A stretch of DNA of 24,090 bases from an uncultured Collinsella sp. (GCA_934646865.1 CAKUEU010000027.1:1-24090); one strand, 5' to 3'. Positions 7,689-15,716 are shown, counted from the first letter of the stretch. Program-made: numbers and translations. The notes: generated from the sequence alone by a model not told the origin.

Positions 7689-8672
7689 TTGAAGACTGTT
7701 CATGTTGCTGCTGGGATCATTCGCAAGGATGGATCCGACGAGCTGCTGGCCGTGCAGCGCGGCTATGGCGACATGCAGGGACTCTGGGAGTTCCCGGGCG
7801 GCAAGCTCATGCGCGGCGAGACGCCCGAGGATGCCGTGCGCCGCGAGCTTATGGAAGAGCTGCAGGTAAAGGTCACCAACCTGCGCGATTTCTATACCGT
7901 CGAGTACGACTACCCCGATTTCCATCTCTCCATGGAGTGCTATTACTGCTCGCTGGCCGATGAGTCCGGCGAGCCCCAGAAACACGACCGCCAGCTCGAT
8001 ATCCGCTGGATTCCACGCACCTCGCTGGCAACGGTAGAGTGGATGCCCGCCGACAAAGGGCTGATCGATGCGCTGATTGAGCTCAAGGAAGACCGGCTTG
8101 AGGCAAGCGCGGCCAATGACGTCGAGTCAGCGACCGACGAGCCCGCCACCAAACCCAAGCGCGCACCTAAGCGCCGCAGCAAGAAGCGTCCCAAGCCCGG
8201 TCTACTCGACGGCATCGATACCTCGGACCTTTCCGCCGACGAGCGTGAACTGGTGCGCCGCCGCGCCGCCATCAAAAAGTCCATGAAGGGCAACAAGCGT
8301 GCCAACACCAAGCCCGAGCTACTCGTACGACAGCGCCTGCGCGCAGCGGGCCTTACGGGTTATCGCTTGGAATGGAAAGTTCCCGGCAAGCCCGACATCG
8401 CCTTCCCCGGCCGCAAGATCGCTATCTTCGTCAACGGTTGCTTTTGGCATCGCTGCCCCAAGTGCAACCCCAGCCAGCCCAAGCGCAATGTTGAGTTTTG
8501 GGAGGCAAAGTTCCGCCGCAACGTCGAGCGCGACCGGGCTGCCGTGGCAGCGCTCAGCGAAATGGGCTGGACGCCCATAACCATCTGGGAATGCGAACTC
8601 AAAAAGGACCGCATCGACGCCACGATGGCAAAGGTCATCGAGCAGGTTCGCGCCGCGACCCCGCAGCGCTAA
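7689..8672 (+). CDS. Nudix (MutT-like) hydrolase fused to a Vsr-type mismatch endonuclease
   Basis: This single reading frame of 327 residues holds two DNA-maintenance domains. Residues 1-132 are a MutT-like Nudix domain: it starts MKTVHVAAGIIRK and has a Nudix box at 38-60 with G38, E44, R52, E53, E56 and E57. The usual Gly near the box end is Gln59. Residues ~133-195 form a linker with a very basic stretch (KPKRAPKRRSKKRPKP, 155-170). Residues ~196-327 match the very-short-patch endonuclease Vsr: GKPD with Asp236, NGCFWH (250-254) followed by Cys256 and Cys259, EFW (269-271), NVERDR (278-283) and IWEC (299-302). These cover the catalytic Asp and His and the Cys ligands of the structural zinc. 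The start is TTG at 7689 after GAGAGGA; no in-frame ATG gives a sensible N-terminus. Expected roles are hydrolysis of a damaged or non-canonical nucleotide and nicking at T:G mismatches. No Dcm-type methyltransferase is visible nearby. Confidence 0.88.
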   Translation: MKTVHVAAGIIRKDGSDELLAVQRGYGDMQGLWEFPGGKLMRGETPEDAVRRELMEELQVKVTNLRDFYTVEYDYPDFHLSMECYYCSLADESGEPQKHDRQLDIRWIPRTSLATVEWMPADKGLIDALIELKEDRLEASAANDVESATDEPATKPKRAPKRRSKKRPKPGLLDGIDTSDLSADERELVRRRAAIKKSMKGNKRANTKPELLVRQRLRAAGLTGYRLEWKVPGKPDIAFPGRKIAIFVNGCFWHRCPKCNPSQPKRNVEFWEAKFRRNVERDRAAVAALSEMGWTPITIWECELKKDRIDATMAKVIEQVRAATPQR

Positions 8673-8925
8673 AACGAGCCATTCACACGCCCCACACGCC
8701 CGCGCCACATCCGTGCCACAAACCTTAGAAAGCCCTTAAGCTCAAAACCTTTCAAGAGTGTTACTCAATAGCCTTGACCTGCGGTTTCACTGTAATCGCA
8801 AACCTCATTAAGCCTTTCTTTAGCGCTTCTTTGTAACGGCCGCTGCATAATACTGCCAACGCACGGGACCTAGCAGCACACCCCGTGCGCAACCTTTTGG
8901 TGGACATCGAGGAGGCCGCATAAGC

Positions 8926-9135
8926 ATGCATTCTTCCAATGACGCAGCACAGCAGCCATCCCTAAAACATGCAAACCTTTTCTCCTTCCCCCCGACACAG
9001 AGAAGCAGCCTCCTCGACTCCCCCACCACAAAAACCAACCGCTCAACCAATCAGAACCTCAACTTGCGAGCATCGTTCGAAAAGCTCCAAGCATCCCTAG
9101 ACAAGGCGTTCCCCGAACAGGCAAGGGCAATCTAA
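8926..9135 (+). CDS. Possible small protein of unknown function
   Basis: A 69-residue frame begins with ATG after GAGGAGG, though at a rather long spacing of 10 bases. It is rich in Ser, Asn, Gln and Thr in its first 45 residues and ends in a likely amphipathic helix (LRASFEKLQASLDKAFPEQ). There is no signal peptide, membrane span or recognised domain. It ends 25 bp before the AraC gene on the same strand. The 253 bp before it (8673-8925) hold no gene; they are less GC-rich, and I see no confident promoter there. It may be a real short gene, or chance in a non-coding stretch. Confidence 0.35.
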   Translation: MHSSNDAAQQPSLKHANLFSFPPTQRSSLLDSPTTKTNRSTNQNLNLRASFEKLQASLDKAFPEQARAI

Positions 9136-9148
9136 GCCCATCGCGCTT

Positions 9149-9161
9149 TATACTGATGCCA
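9149..9161 (+). promoter_or_regulatory. -10 element placed for a leaderless AraC transcript
   Basis: TATACT at 9149-9154 lies only 6 bases before the ATG at 9161, and there is no Shine-Dalgarno sequence in front of that ATG. A start site 6-7 bases after the -10 would fall on or next to the A of the start codon. The -35 region is poor, so this is a moderate call. Confidence 0.4.
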
Positions 9162-10093
9162 TGCGAAACATGGATCACATAGAATTGCACCGCGGAGGAC
9201 GCGAGGAAGCGTTTCCCGAGACCGCCGAAGACTGGCCCTATATTGCCGAACGCGCAGAATTCGCTCGCTATCCGGGCAACTCCGTCCCCTGGCACTGGCA
9301 TTCCGAAGTCGAGCTTTTCTACATGGAACAGGGAGCAATTGACTATCGCACGCGTGCGGCTCATGAGCACATGCGCTTTGAGGAAGGGTCCGCCGGCTTT
9401 ATCAACGGCGGCATTTTGCACAGCACCCTGCAATCACCCAACTCGGCGCCAGCCATTCAAATGCTGCATATCTTTCAGCCGTCAATGCTCGGCGATCCCG
9501 CGGGACGCCTTCAAAAGCGCTACATCAATCCATTACTGCAATGTCGAGGCGTCGATGTACTCAAATGGTCGCCCACCAACCCCGACGATATGCCCTTTAT
9601 CGATTTGCTGAAGAGCTCCTTTAACCACGATCTTCAACAGCCGCAGAACGAGATGATGCTTCGAAATAGCCTGTCAGAACTCTGGATTCAGATCTATGCC
9701 AAGGCTGAACCACAATTCGCTTTGGACAATAGTTCTTTGATGACCAGCCGCGATATTCGGTTCAGGGAAATTCTGGACTACATCCGCACACACTATGCAG
9801 ACAGCATAGATGTTCCCCAAATTGCGTCCGCGGTCGGCATCAGCGAAAGAGATTGTTATCGCACTATCAAAGCTTGCGCGGGAACAACCCCAGCCGCGTA
9901 TCTACGCGCATACCGCATCACCCGCGCTTGCACGCTCTTGACGCACACCACGCGAACGGTACAGACGATCGCTCGCCAATGCGGCTTTGCAACGGCGAGC
10001 CACCTTGGGCAGGTATTCAAGGAACAAATTGGCTGTACCCCTTCTGAGTATCGAGCCATGAGGCAGAATTTCGATACTACGGGGCAGAAATAA
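9161..10093 (+). CDS. AraC/XylS-family transcriptional regulator with cupin sensor domain
   Basis: The 310-residue protein has an N-terminal cupin-like ligand-binding region, including PWHWHSEVELFYMEQGAIDY at residues ~43-62. Its C-terminal AraC domain (about 205-305) has two helix-turn-helices: IDVPQIASAVGISERDCYR, and TVQTIARQCGFATASHLGQV ending in the typical CTPSEYR. Proteins of this build usually activate sugar or stress genes. It is followed 59 bp later by a HAD phosphatase on the same strand, which may be its target or operon partner. The start is taken at ATG 9161; a second ATG at 9170 is possible. Neither has a ribosome binding site, consistent with a leaderless message. Confidence 0.85.
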   Translation: MRNMDHIELHRGGREEAFPETAEDWPYIAERAEFARYPGNSVPWHWHSEVELFYMEQGAIDYRTRAAHEHMRFEEGSAGFINGGILHSTLQSPNSAPAIQMLHIFQPSMLGDPAGRLQKRYINPLLQCRGVDVLKWSPTNPDDMPFIDLLKSSFNHDLQQPQNEMMLRNSLSELWIQIYAKAEPQFALDNSSLMTSRDIRFREILDYIRTHYADSIDVPQIASAVGISERDCYRTIKACAGTTPAAYLRAYRITRACTLLTHTTRTVQTIARQCGFATASHLGQVFKEQIGCTPSEYRAMRQNFDTTGQK

Positions 10094-10152
10094 CGCTAGC
10101 GCTCCCACCTCACCTGTCCCACACTATCAGACAGATGAGAGAAAGGAATGCC

Positions 10153-10776
10153 ATGAAACAATTCGACCATATCGTGTTTGACGTTGATGGAACATTGGCA
10201 GATACAGAAGAAAGCGTTCTGTCATCGCTTGCCCAGATTGTCCAAGAAGAGACCGGCAAAACGCTCCCCCGAAACGAGCTTGAGTTTGCCCTCGGCATAC
10301 CCGGCAAGGATGCTCTTGTGAAGCTTGGAATCTACTCGCAAGCAACGTTGGATCGCTGGTGCCACGTTGCCGCCAGCTTTAAAAGCACCATCAGCGTGTT
10401 TCCGGGTTTGCTTGAAGTCATCGCAAAACTCGCCGATAGCGGTTGCAATCTTGGCATTGTCTCCTCACGTGCGCGCGACGAATACGCAGAAGAAATAGCA
10501 CCCCTTGGCTTCGATACGTATTTTGAGCACATCATCCTTGTCGAAGACACAACCGAACACAAACCCGCACCCGCACCCATGCTCGAATATCTCCGACGTA
10601 CGGGCGCAAACCCCGACAGCGTCATCTACGTTGGCGACACCGTCTACGACGAACAATGCGCAACTTCAGCAGGGGTCAATTTTGCCCGAGCAGCATGGGG
10701 ATCCCACCAAGACATCCCAAACGCCACCTACAACCTCAAAACCCCCAACGACCTACTAACCCTAACAACCAAGTAA
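10153..10776 (+). CDS. HAD-superfamily phosphatase (phosphoglycolate phosphatase-like)
   Basis: This 207-residue protein has all four HAD motifs. Motif I is FDVDGTLADTE with the nucleophile Asp near residue 10. Motif II is the Ser of GIVSSRARDEY, motif III the Lys of EHKPAPAP, and motif IV YVGDTVYDE. A helical cap follows motif I (residues ~20-80), as in class I HAD enzymes of the Gph/beta-phosphoglucomutase group. Substrate cannot be told from sequence; small phosphorylated sugars or phosphoglycolate are typical. The start is the ATG at 10153 after AGAAAGGA. An upstream in-frame ATG at 10135 has no better signal. The C-terminus ends in a Thr/Leu-rich tail. It probably shares a transcript with the AraC gene. 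Confidence 0.85.
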   Translation: MKQFDHIVFDVDGTLADTEESVLSSLAQIVQEETGKTLPRNELEFALGIPGKDALVKLGIYSQATLDRWCHVAASFKSTISVFPGLLEVIAKLADSGCNLGIVSSRARDEYAEEIAPLGFDTYFEHIILVEDTTEHKPAPAPMLEYLRRTGANPDSVIYVGDTVYDEQCATSAGVNFARAAWGSHQDIPNATYNLKTPNDLLTLTTK

Positions 10777-10836
10777 TCCACCCAACCTATTTCCGCCCTA
10801 ACGTCACAAGGGCGACGACCTCGAGAAGGTCAACAT

Positions 10837-10961
10837 GGGAGGGACGAGGGCTTAGTTCCCCAATCTTTCCGCAGGGGGCAAAAAGCCTCGCCGCACGAAG
10901 TGCGCAGCGAGGCTTTTTGCATGCCCGAGGACGATTGGGGAACTAAGCCCTCGTCCCTCCC
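10837..10961. repeat. 125-bp nested palindrome with bidirectional terminator core
   Basis: Bases 10837-10865 and 10933-10961 form a perfect 29-bp inverted repeat. Inside it, 10878-10891 and 10907-10920 form a second perfect 14-bp stem with A5 on one side and T5 on the other. A third small stem (10892-10896 with 10900-10904) caps that. The core should terminate transcription of both the HAD gene and the convergent aldolase gene. The outer 29-bp arms are far more than a terminator needs and resemble a miniature inverted-repeat element. I saw no clear target-site duplication at its edges. Confidence 0.85.
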
Positions 10962-10994
10962 CGGGATATGTAGCGAGTCGGAGTACCCTTGCTG

Positions 10995-11852
10995 TTACTC
11001 TGCCTTGCCCACAGAGTTGAGGTTGGTCATGCGGATCTTAACCAGCTCGGTGATCTCGCGCATGCCCTCCTTAGCAGGCTTCTTGGGATCGAAGCAGCCG
11101 GGGTTCTCGGCCATGTAGGCCATGAAGCCCTTGGTGTAGGCCTGACGCAGCTCGGTGGCGTAGTTGACCTTGCAGATGCCGTTCTTCACAGCCTCGGCAA
11201 CCTGCTCGTCGGGCACACCGGAGGTGCCGTGCAGGACCAGCGGCACGTCGACGGCGTCGCGGATGGCCTTGACCACGGACTGCTCGATGTGCGGATCGCT
11301 CGTGTACACGCCGTGGCTGGTGCCAACGCCAATAGCGAGGGAGGTGCAGCCAGTGCGCTCGACGAACTCCTTGGCCTCGGCGGGGTCGGTGTAGGGGCTC
11401 TCGCCCTCAACCGCGGGACCGTCGTCCTCCTTGCCGCCAACCTTGCCGAGCTCGGCCTCAACGGGCACGCCCATGGCGCGGCCAGCGTCGGCGACGGACT
11501 TGGTCAGGGCGATGTTGTCCTCGAAGGACTCGTGCGAACCGTCGATCATGACAGAGGTGTAGCCCGTGCGGAAAGCCTGCATGCAGCGGTCATAGCCATC
11601 GCCGTGATCGAGGTGCAGGGCGACGGGCACGGAAGCGCGCTCGGCGGCAGCCTTGACCATGCCGTAGAAGTAGTCCAGACCAGCGGTCTTGATGGTGCCC
11701 GGGGTGGTCTGCATGATGACGGGGGACTTGGTCTCCTCGGCAGCGGCCAGAACGGCCATAACAAACTCGAGGTTCTCGACGTTGAACGCGCCGACGGCGT
11801 AGTGGCCGGCCTGAGCGTCCTTGAGCATCTTTTCGGTGGTAACAAGTGCCAT
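10995..11852 (-). CDS. fba: Class II fructose-/tagatose-bisphosphate aldolase
   Basis: This 285-residue zinc aldolase has the length of the GatY/KbaY/FbaA group. Characteristic segments in order are HLDHG (catalytic Asp and first zinc His, about residues 84-88), MIDGSHESFEDNI, EAELGKVGG, GVGTSHGVY (second zinc His), LHGTSGVP (third zinc His) and KVNYATELR for phosphate binding. It cleaves fructose-1,6- or tagatose-1,6-bisphosphate to dihydroxyacetone phosphate and glyceraldehyde-3-phosphate. The start is the ATG at 11850-11852 after GAGAGGAGC; an upstream extension to 12041 is not supported. It is divergent from a DeoR regulator. No class I LacD is in the window although lacA, lacB and lacC are, so this enzyme may finish the tagatose-6-phosphate pathway as well as serve glycolysis. 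Confidence 0.88.
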   Translation of the reverse strand: MALVTTEKMLKDAQAGHYAVGAFNVENLEFVMAVLAAAEETKSPVIMQTTPGTIKTAGLDYFYGMVKAAAERASVPVALHLDHGDGYDRCMQAFRTGYTSVMIDGSHESFEDNIALTKSVADAGRAMGVPVEAELGKVGGKEDDGPAVEGESPYTDPAEAKEFVERTGCTSLAIGVGTSHGVYTSDPHIEQSVVKAIRDAVDVPLVLHGTSGVPDEQVAEAVKNGICKVNYATELRQAYTKGFMAYMAENPGCFDPKKPAKEGMREITELVKIRMTNLNSVGKAE

Positions 11853-11899
11853 GAGCGTTTGCTCCTCTCCCTCGCCCGCATCTGGACATCGGGCGTAGT

Positions 11900-12072
11900 T
11901 GTTCACAAGGCGTTTTACCTTGCGTTTTGCTGCGCTCATTGTATGAAATTCAGCGGGTATGAATGTGCGGGATGTTGTCACTCCGCAGGGCAAGACTCTC
12001 AATTTTGAAAAGCAAACGGAAGGGTTTTGTGCCGAGTGCACGTGTTCGATATTGAGTTTTGAGCCTTGTTCG
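11900..12072. promoter_or_regulatory. Candidate DeoR half-sites in the aldolase/DeoR divergent region
   Basis: The 334-bp space 11853-12186 has no gene. It contains TGTTCA at 11900-11905 and TGTTCG at 12043-12048 and 12067-12072, the last two 24 bp apart. The same TGTTC half-site is clustered in front of lacA. This is compatible with autoregulation and shared control by the adjacent DeoR protein, but the motif is short. Confidence 0.3.
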
Positions 12073-12186
12073 CCTTTCTTTTATAGAAAAGATAAGTATT
12101 CGAAAGGCGTTTTCTTACTCAAAAAGAAAATGAACGAAAATGGACTCAACACAATTCCTGCAAATATTGCTGAGAATGGAGCTGAC

Positions 12187-12990
12187 ATGGTCCAAGTTGC
12201 AACCCGAGCTTTTGCCGACGAACGCCGTGCCGCCATCATGGAAATGCTCGAGCACAATGCCTCGGTTCAGGTAGCAGAAATCGCCCAGACCTTTGGCGTG
12301 TCCTCCGTCACGGCCCGCGCCGACTTGGACGCGCTCGCCGAGGCTGGCAAGCTGCGCCGCACGCACGGCGGCGCCGTGTCGCTCCACAAGCGCCTGACGG
12401 TCTCCACGCAGGACCGGCGTATTAACGTCAACGTGGCCGCAAAGCAGGCCATCGCCCAAAGCGCCATTGAGCTCGTCAGCGACGGTGACACGCTGCTCGT
12501 CGACTCGGGCACCACCGCGCTCGAATTTGTCCGCCTGCTCGACCAACGCGACGGCATCACCGTCATCACGGCCGACATTACCATCGCCGATTACATCGAC
12601 GAGAGCATGCCCTCGGTCGACGTCGTCATGCTGGGCGGCGCGCTGCGCAAAGGCCACCGCTATCTGTACGGTCCGCTCACCATGCAGGCGCTGCAGATGG
12701 TTCATGCCGACCTCGCCATCATGTGCCCCGGCGCCTTTGTCCCGGGTTGCGGCTTTACCACGGACTTTCCGCAAATGGCCGAAACCAAAACGGCCATGAT
12801 CGTCGCCGCCCGTCAAGGCGTTGCCCTCATGGACGCCAGCAAGGTCAACGGACGCGGCATGTACCGCTTTGCCGAGCTGACCGACGTCAACGCCATCGTG
12901 ATGGACCGTGACCCCGATCACGCCGTCGCCACCTCAATCGCCGAGATCGTCGACAACACCCGCCCAAATCTCCTCATCGCCGGCGCTTAA
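12187..12990 (+). CDS. DeoR-family transcriptional regulator
   Basis: This 267-residue protein has the standard DeoR build. The N-terminal winged helix-turn-helix (ERRAAIMEMLEHNASVQVAE, then FGVSSVTARADLDALAEAGK and LRRTHGGA) is followed by the sugar-phosphate sensor fold with SDGDTLLVDSGTTALEF, ITVITADI and VVMLGGALRKGHRYLYGP. DeoR proteins usually repress sugar catabolic genes and release DNA on binding a phosphosugar; LacR of Gram-positive lac operons belongs here. The start is the ATG at 12187 after GGAG at 5-base spacing. An in-frame ATG at 12130 would add 19 residues but has no ribosome binding site. It is divergent from the aldolase gene, a likely target. Control of the lacABXC operon is possible. 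Confidence 0.85.
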   Translation: MVQVATRAFADERRAAIMEMLEHNASVQVAEIAQTFGVSSVTARADLDALAEAGKLRRTHGGAVSLHKRLTVSTQDRRINVNVAAKQAIAQSAIELVSDGDTLLVDSGTTALEFVRLLDQRDGITVITADITIADYIDESMPSVDVVMLGGALRKGHRYLYGPLTMQALQMVHADLAIMCPGAFVPGCGFTTDFPQMAETKTAMIVAARQGVALMDASKVNGRGMYRFAELTDVNAIVMDRDPDHAVATSIAEIVDNTRPNLLIAGA

Positions 12991-12994
12991 ACAA

Positions 12995-13033
12995 AAACCA
13001 CCACAAAGGTGCCTGTCCCCTTTGTGGTGGTTT
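12995..13033. terminator. Bidirectional terminator between deoR-type and flavodiiron genes
   Basis: Bases 12995-13009 and 13019-13033 form a perfect 15-bp stem (AAACCACCACAAAGG) with A-rich and T-rich outer ends and a 9-base loop. It begins a few bases after the DeoR stop and lies before the end of the convergent flavodiiron gene, so it can serve both. The loop carries a GCCTGTCCCC sequence seen in other short intergenic elements of this window. Confidence 0.75.
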
Positions 13034-13056
13034 GTGCGTTAAAAGTGAACGTATCG

Positions 13057-14217
13057 CTACTTGGACAACTCGTCGGCGAGGGCCTCGATCTGAGCGCGCG
13101 AGGCGTCGTTGAGCGAACCCAGGACGGTCACCTTGTTCTGCGCCAGGGTGATGTCCTTCATGCCCTCAAGCTCCTTGGTCATAACCTTGGCAGCCGCGGG
13201 TGCCCAAGAGCCGGCCTCGACGAGCGCCACGGTGCGGTTCTGGTAGGCATGCTCGGCGAGCGTGTGGATGAAGGTGCTCATGAACGGGAAGATCTCGCCC
13301 TGATAGGTAATGGAGGCAAGCACCAGGCGGTCGTAGCGGAACGCATCCTCAACAGCCTCGGCCATATCGTCGCGAGCAAGGTCAAAGACGGAGACCTTCT
13401 GGCCGCGAGCCTCGAGTGCGGCGGCGAGCTCCTCGACGGCAGCCTTCAGATGACCGTAGACGCTCGCGTAGGCAATGGTGATGCCCTCGTCCTCGGGCTG
13501 GTAGCTCGACCAGGTGTTGTAGGTGTCGAGGTAATAACCCAGGTTCTCGGTCAGCACGGGGCCGTGGAGCGGGCAGATGATCTGAATATCCAGATCGGCG
13601 GCCTTCTTGAGCACGGCCTGCACGAACTTGCCGAACTTGCCCACGATACCAAAGTAGTAACGACGCGCCTCGCAGGCCCAGCCTTCCGGGTCCTCGATGT
13701 CGTTGGCGCCGAACTTGCCAAAGCCGTCGGCACTAAAGAGCACCTTATCGGTGGCCTCGTAGGAGAAGAGCACCTCGGGCCAGTGCACGTTGGGGGCACC
13801 GACGAAGGTCAGGCTGTGGCCGCCCAGGTCGAGCACGTCGCCCTCTTTGACGACCATCTTGCGCTCGGGGTAATCGGTGCCAAAGTAGTTGACCATCATG
13901 CGGAAGGCGCCCATGCTGGCCACGATCTGGGCCTGGGGATAGCGCTCCATAAAGGCGGCGATGCCGGCGGAGTGGTCGGGCTCCATGTGGTGAACGACCA
14001 GATAATCGGGCGTACGACCATCGAGCACGCTCTCGATGTTGCCGAGCCACTCATCAACAAAACCACCGTCGACCGAATCGGCGACAGCAATCTTCTCGCC
14101 CAAGATAACGTAGCTGTTGTATGCCATACCGTTCTCGGACACGTCGTACTGGCCCTCGAACAGGTCGATGTCGTGATCGTCGACGCCAACGTAGCGGATA
14201 TCCTTGGTGATCTCCAT
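13057..14217 (-). CDS. fprA: Flavodiiron protein (A-type flavoprotein, oxygen/NO reductase)
   Basis: This 386-residue protein has an N-terminal metallo-beta-lactamase-like diiron domain and a C-terminal flavodoxin domain. The diiron ligands are visible: HHMEPDHS (the His-x-Glu-x-Asp-His motif, about residues 77-84), the His of PNVHWPE, the Asp of FSADGFG and the His of CPLHGPV. The flavodoxin domain begins near residue 250 with ITIAYASVYGHLKAA, the FMN phosphate loop. Such cytoplasmic enzymes reduce O2 to water or NO to N2O and protect anaerobes, taking electrons from rubredoxin or a reductase encoded elsewhere. The start is the ATG at 14215-14217 after AGGAGG at 9-base spacing. It is a single-gene unit between convergent DeoR and co-directional LacI genes. 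Confidence 0.92.
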   Translation of the reverse strand: MEITKDIRYVGVDDHDIDLFEGQYDVSENGMAYNSYVILGEKIAVADSVDGGFVDEWLGNIESVLDGRTPDYLVVHHMEPDHSAGIAAFMERYPQAQIVASMGAFRMMVNYFGTDYPERKMVVKEGDVLDLGGHSLTFVGAPNVHWPEVLFSYEATDKVLFSADGFGKFGANDIEDPEGWACEARRYYFGIVGKFGKFVQAVLKKAADLDIQIICPLHGPVLTENLGYYLDTYNTWSSYQPEDEGITIAYASVYGHLKAAVEELAAALEARGQKVSVFDLARDDMAEAVEDAFRYDRLVLASITYQGEIFPFMSTFIHTLAEHAYQNRTVALVEAGSWAPAAAKVMTKELEGMKDITLAQNKVTVLGSLNDASRAQIEALADELSK

Positions 14218-14346
14218 CAGGCAAAGCCTCCTAGATAGACAAAAGAACCTGTCTATCATAGCACTCGGCTGCATCCCGACAGCTATCTGCCGGCATCCTT
14301 ACCGTTTGTTATTGAAGCGCGGCAACACGCCGTTGACCTGCGCAAA

Positions 14347-15378
14347 CTACGCGCGCGGAGCCGCTGTGGTATGTCGAACGATGAGCTGGCCCGGAATACG
14401 AATCGCGACGGTCTTGCCCGCCGTACCCGCCTCGGGGACTGCATGCTCAAACACCTCGCGTCCGCGCTGATGCAGATCGAACCGCACGGTCGTGAGTTCG
14501 TTGTGCGCGACAAAGTCGTCAAGCGAATCATCGACGCCCACCACGCTCACGTCCTCGGGCACGCGCAGGCCACTATCGCGCAGCGCGGCGATGGCGCCGT
14601 TTGCCATCTGGTCGTTTGCCGCATAGATCGCCGTCATGGTGCGGTCGTGCTCGGCCAGATACCTGCCGGCCTCGTAGCCGCTGTTGGCAGACCAGTCGCC
14701 CTCGAGCGGCTCTGCCGACTCGATATGCCTGCGCTCGAGCGCGTCTTGCCAACCGGCGCGGCGGAACTGCTCGTCCACCGAGAAGGACGGGCCGCCGATA
14801 TAGCGAATCTGCTCGTGGCCAAGCTCAAACAGATGGTCCATAAGTAACAGCGAGCAACCGTAATGGTCGGAATCGACCGTGGTCACGCGCGGATGCGCAT
14901 ACATGGTAACGATAACCGTGCCGATGCCCGGCAGCGGATCGAACGTCTCAAAGTCGGGCGCCATGCGGCTCATGCCGATGATGATGCCATCGACCGGCAG
15001 CGCCGCCATGCGGCGGGTGGCCTCGGCAAGCGAAAACTCCTCGGTCTTGGACATCTCGACCAGCGTGATGGCGCAGCTATGCTCGCGGGCGGCGCTGGCG
15101 ATGCCGTCGATCATCGTCAGATTCCCAAACTTGGTGACGTCGTTGACGCATAGGCCGACCGAATGGTAGCGACCGTCGCGCAACGAACGGCCAGCATAGC
15201 TCGGGCGAAAGCCAAGCTCCTGCATGGCGGCCTGCACGCGCTGGCGCGTCTGCTCGTTCACATTGGGCAGGCCGTTGGCGACGCGCGAGACCGTCTGCTG
15301 CGAAACGCCAGCAGCGCGGGCGACGTCGGCCATGGAAACCGGACGCGAGCCTGTATCGTTGGAGGGGCGCCTTGCCAC
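14347..15378 (-). CDS. LacI-family repressor, probable regulator of galKT
   Basis: This 343-residue regulator has an N-terminal LacI helix-turn-helix (VSMADVARAAGVSQQTVSRV at residues ~14-33, then ANGLPNVNEQTRQRVQAAM). A periplasmic-binding-protein-like sensor domain follows, with the usual segments DGIIIG, VTTVDSDHYG, RYIGGP, AIYAANDQMANGAI and VSVVGVDDS. The start is GTG at 15376-15378, preceded by AAGGTGAT. It is divergent from galK across a 338-bp region that holds three near-identical operator-like sequences. Repression of galKT and of itself, relieved by galactose or a derivative, is the natural inference. The effector cannot be read from sequence. Confidence 0.87.
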   Translation of the reverse strand: MARRPSNDTGSRPVSMADVARAAGVSQQTVSRVANGLPNVNEQTRQRVQAAMQELGFRPSYAGRSLRDGRYHSVGLCVNDVTKFGNLTMIDGIASAAREHSCAITLVEMSKTEEFSLAEATRRMAALPVDGIIIGMSRMAPDFETFDPLPGIGTVIVTMYAHPRVTTVDSDHYGCSLLLMDHLFELGHEQIRYIGGPSFSVDEQFRRAGWQDALERRHIESAEPLEGDWSANSGYEAGRYLAEHDRTMTAIYAANDQMANGAIAALRDSGLRVPEDVSVVGVDDSLDDFVAHNELTTVRFDLHQRGREVFEHAVPEAGTAGKTVAIRIPGQLIVRHTTAAPRA

Positions 15379-15471
15379 AAGATCACCTTCACCCTTGCGA
15401 GATCAAAAGAGCGTGCATGCCGACCCGTGCAGGAATAGAGCCCGCGCGGAGGGCCGCTATCGTCGGACGCA

Positions 15472-15676
15472 TGTTAACGTACTCTACTTTTTCTAGCTGC
15501 AGCTCTTCTGCTCTATAAGTCCATACGGCACTACCGTTCACGGCCGAATTTCGACCGATTACCAGATTCTCAAAAAGTGATATGCGTTGTGTTATGAGTA
15601 CGTTAACATAGCCCTTAACGTGCGGCATCGTGGATGCCGAGTTCACGCCGCTTCAAATTGTTAACGTACTCATAAC
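15472..15676. promoter_or_regulatory. Three copies of a GalR/LacI-type operator between lacI-type and galK genes
   Basis: The sequence ATGTTAACGTACTC occurs at 15472-15485. The longer form TGTTAACGTACTCATAAC occurs at 15659-15676 and, inverted, at 15591-15609. A partial copy (TTAACGTGCGG) lies at 15615-15625. The core has the central ACGT expected of LacI-family operators. Site 1 sits toward the regulator gene, while site 3 ends 41 bp before the galK start and probably overlaps its promoter. Three spaced operators permit looping and control of both directions. Confidence 0.75.
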
Positions 15677-15716
15677 GACGCAAAACTCACCTGTTCGCGC
15701 CAAAGAAAGGACCTTC

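Noticed and set aside
8820..9050. 76-codon minus-strand frame over the possible small protein
   Set aside because: No ribosome binding site and Cys/Arg-rich chance composition; the plus-strand frame has the better signal.
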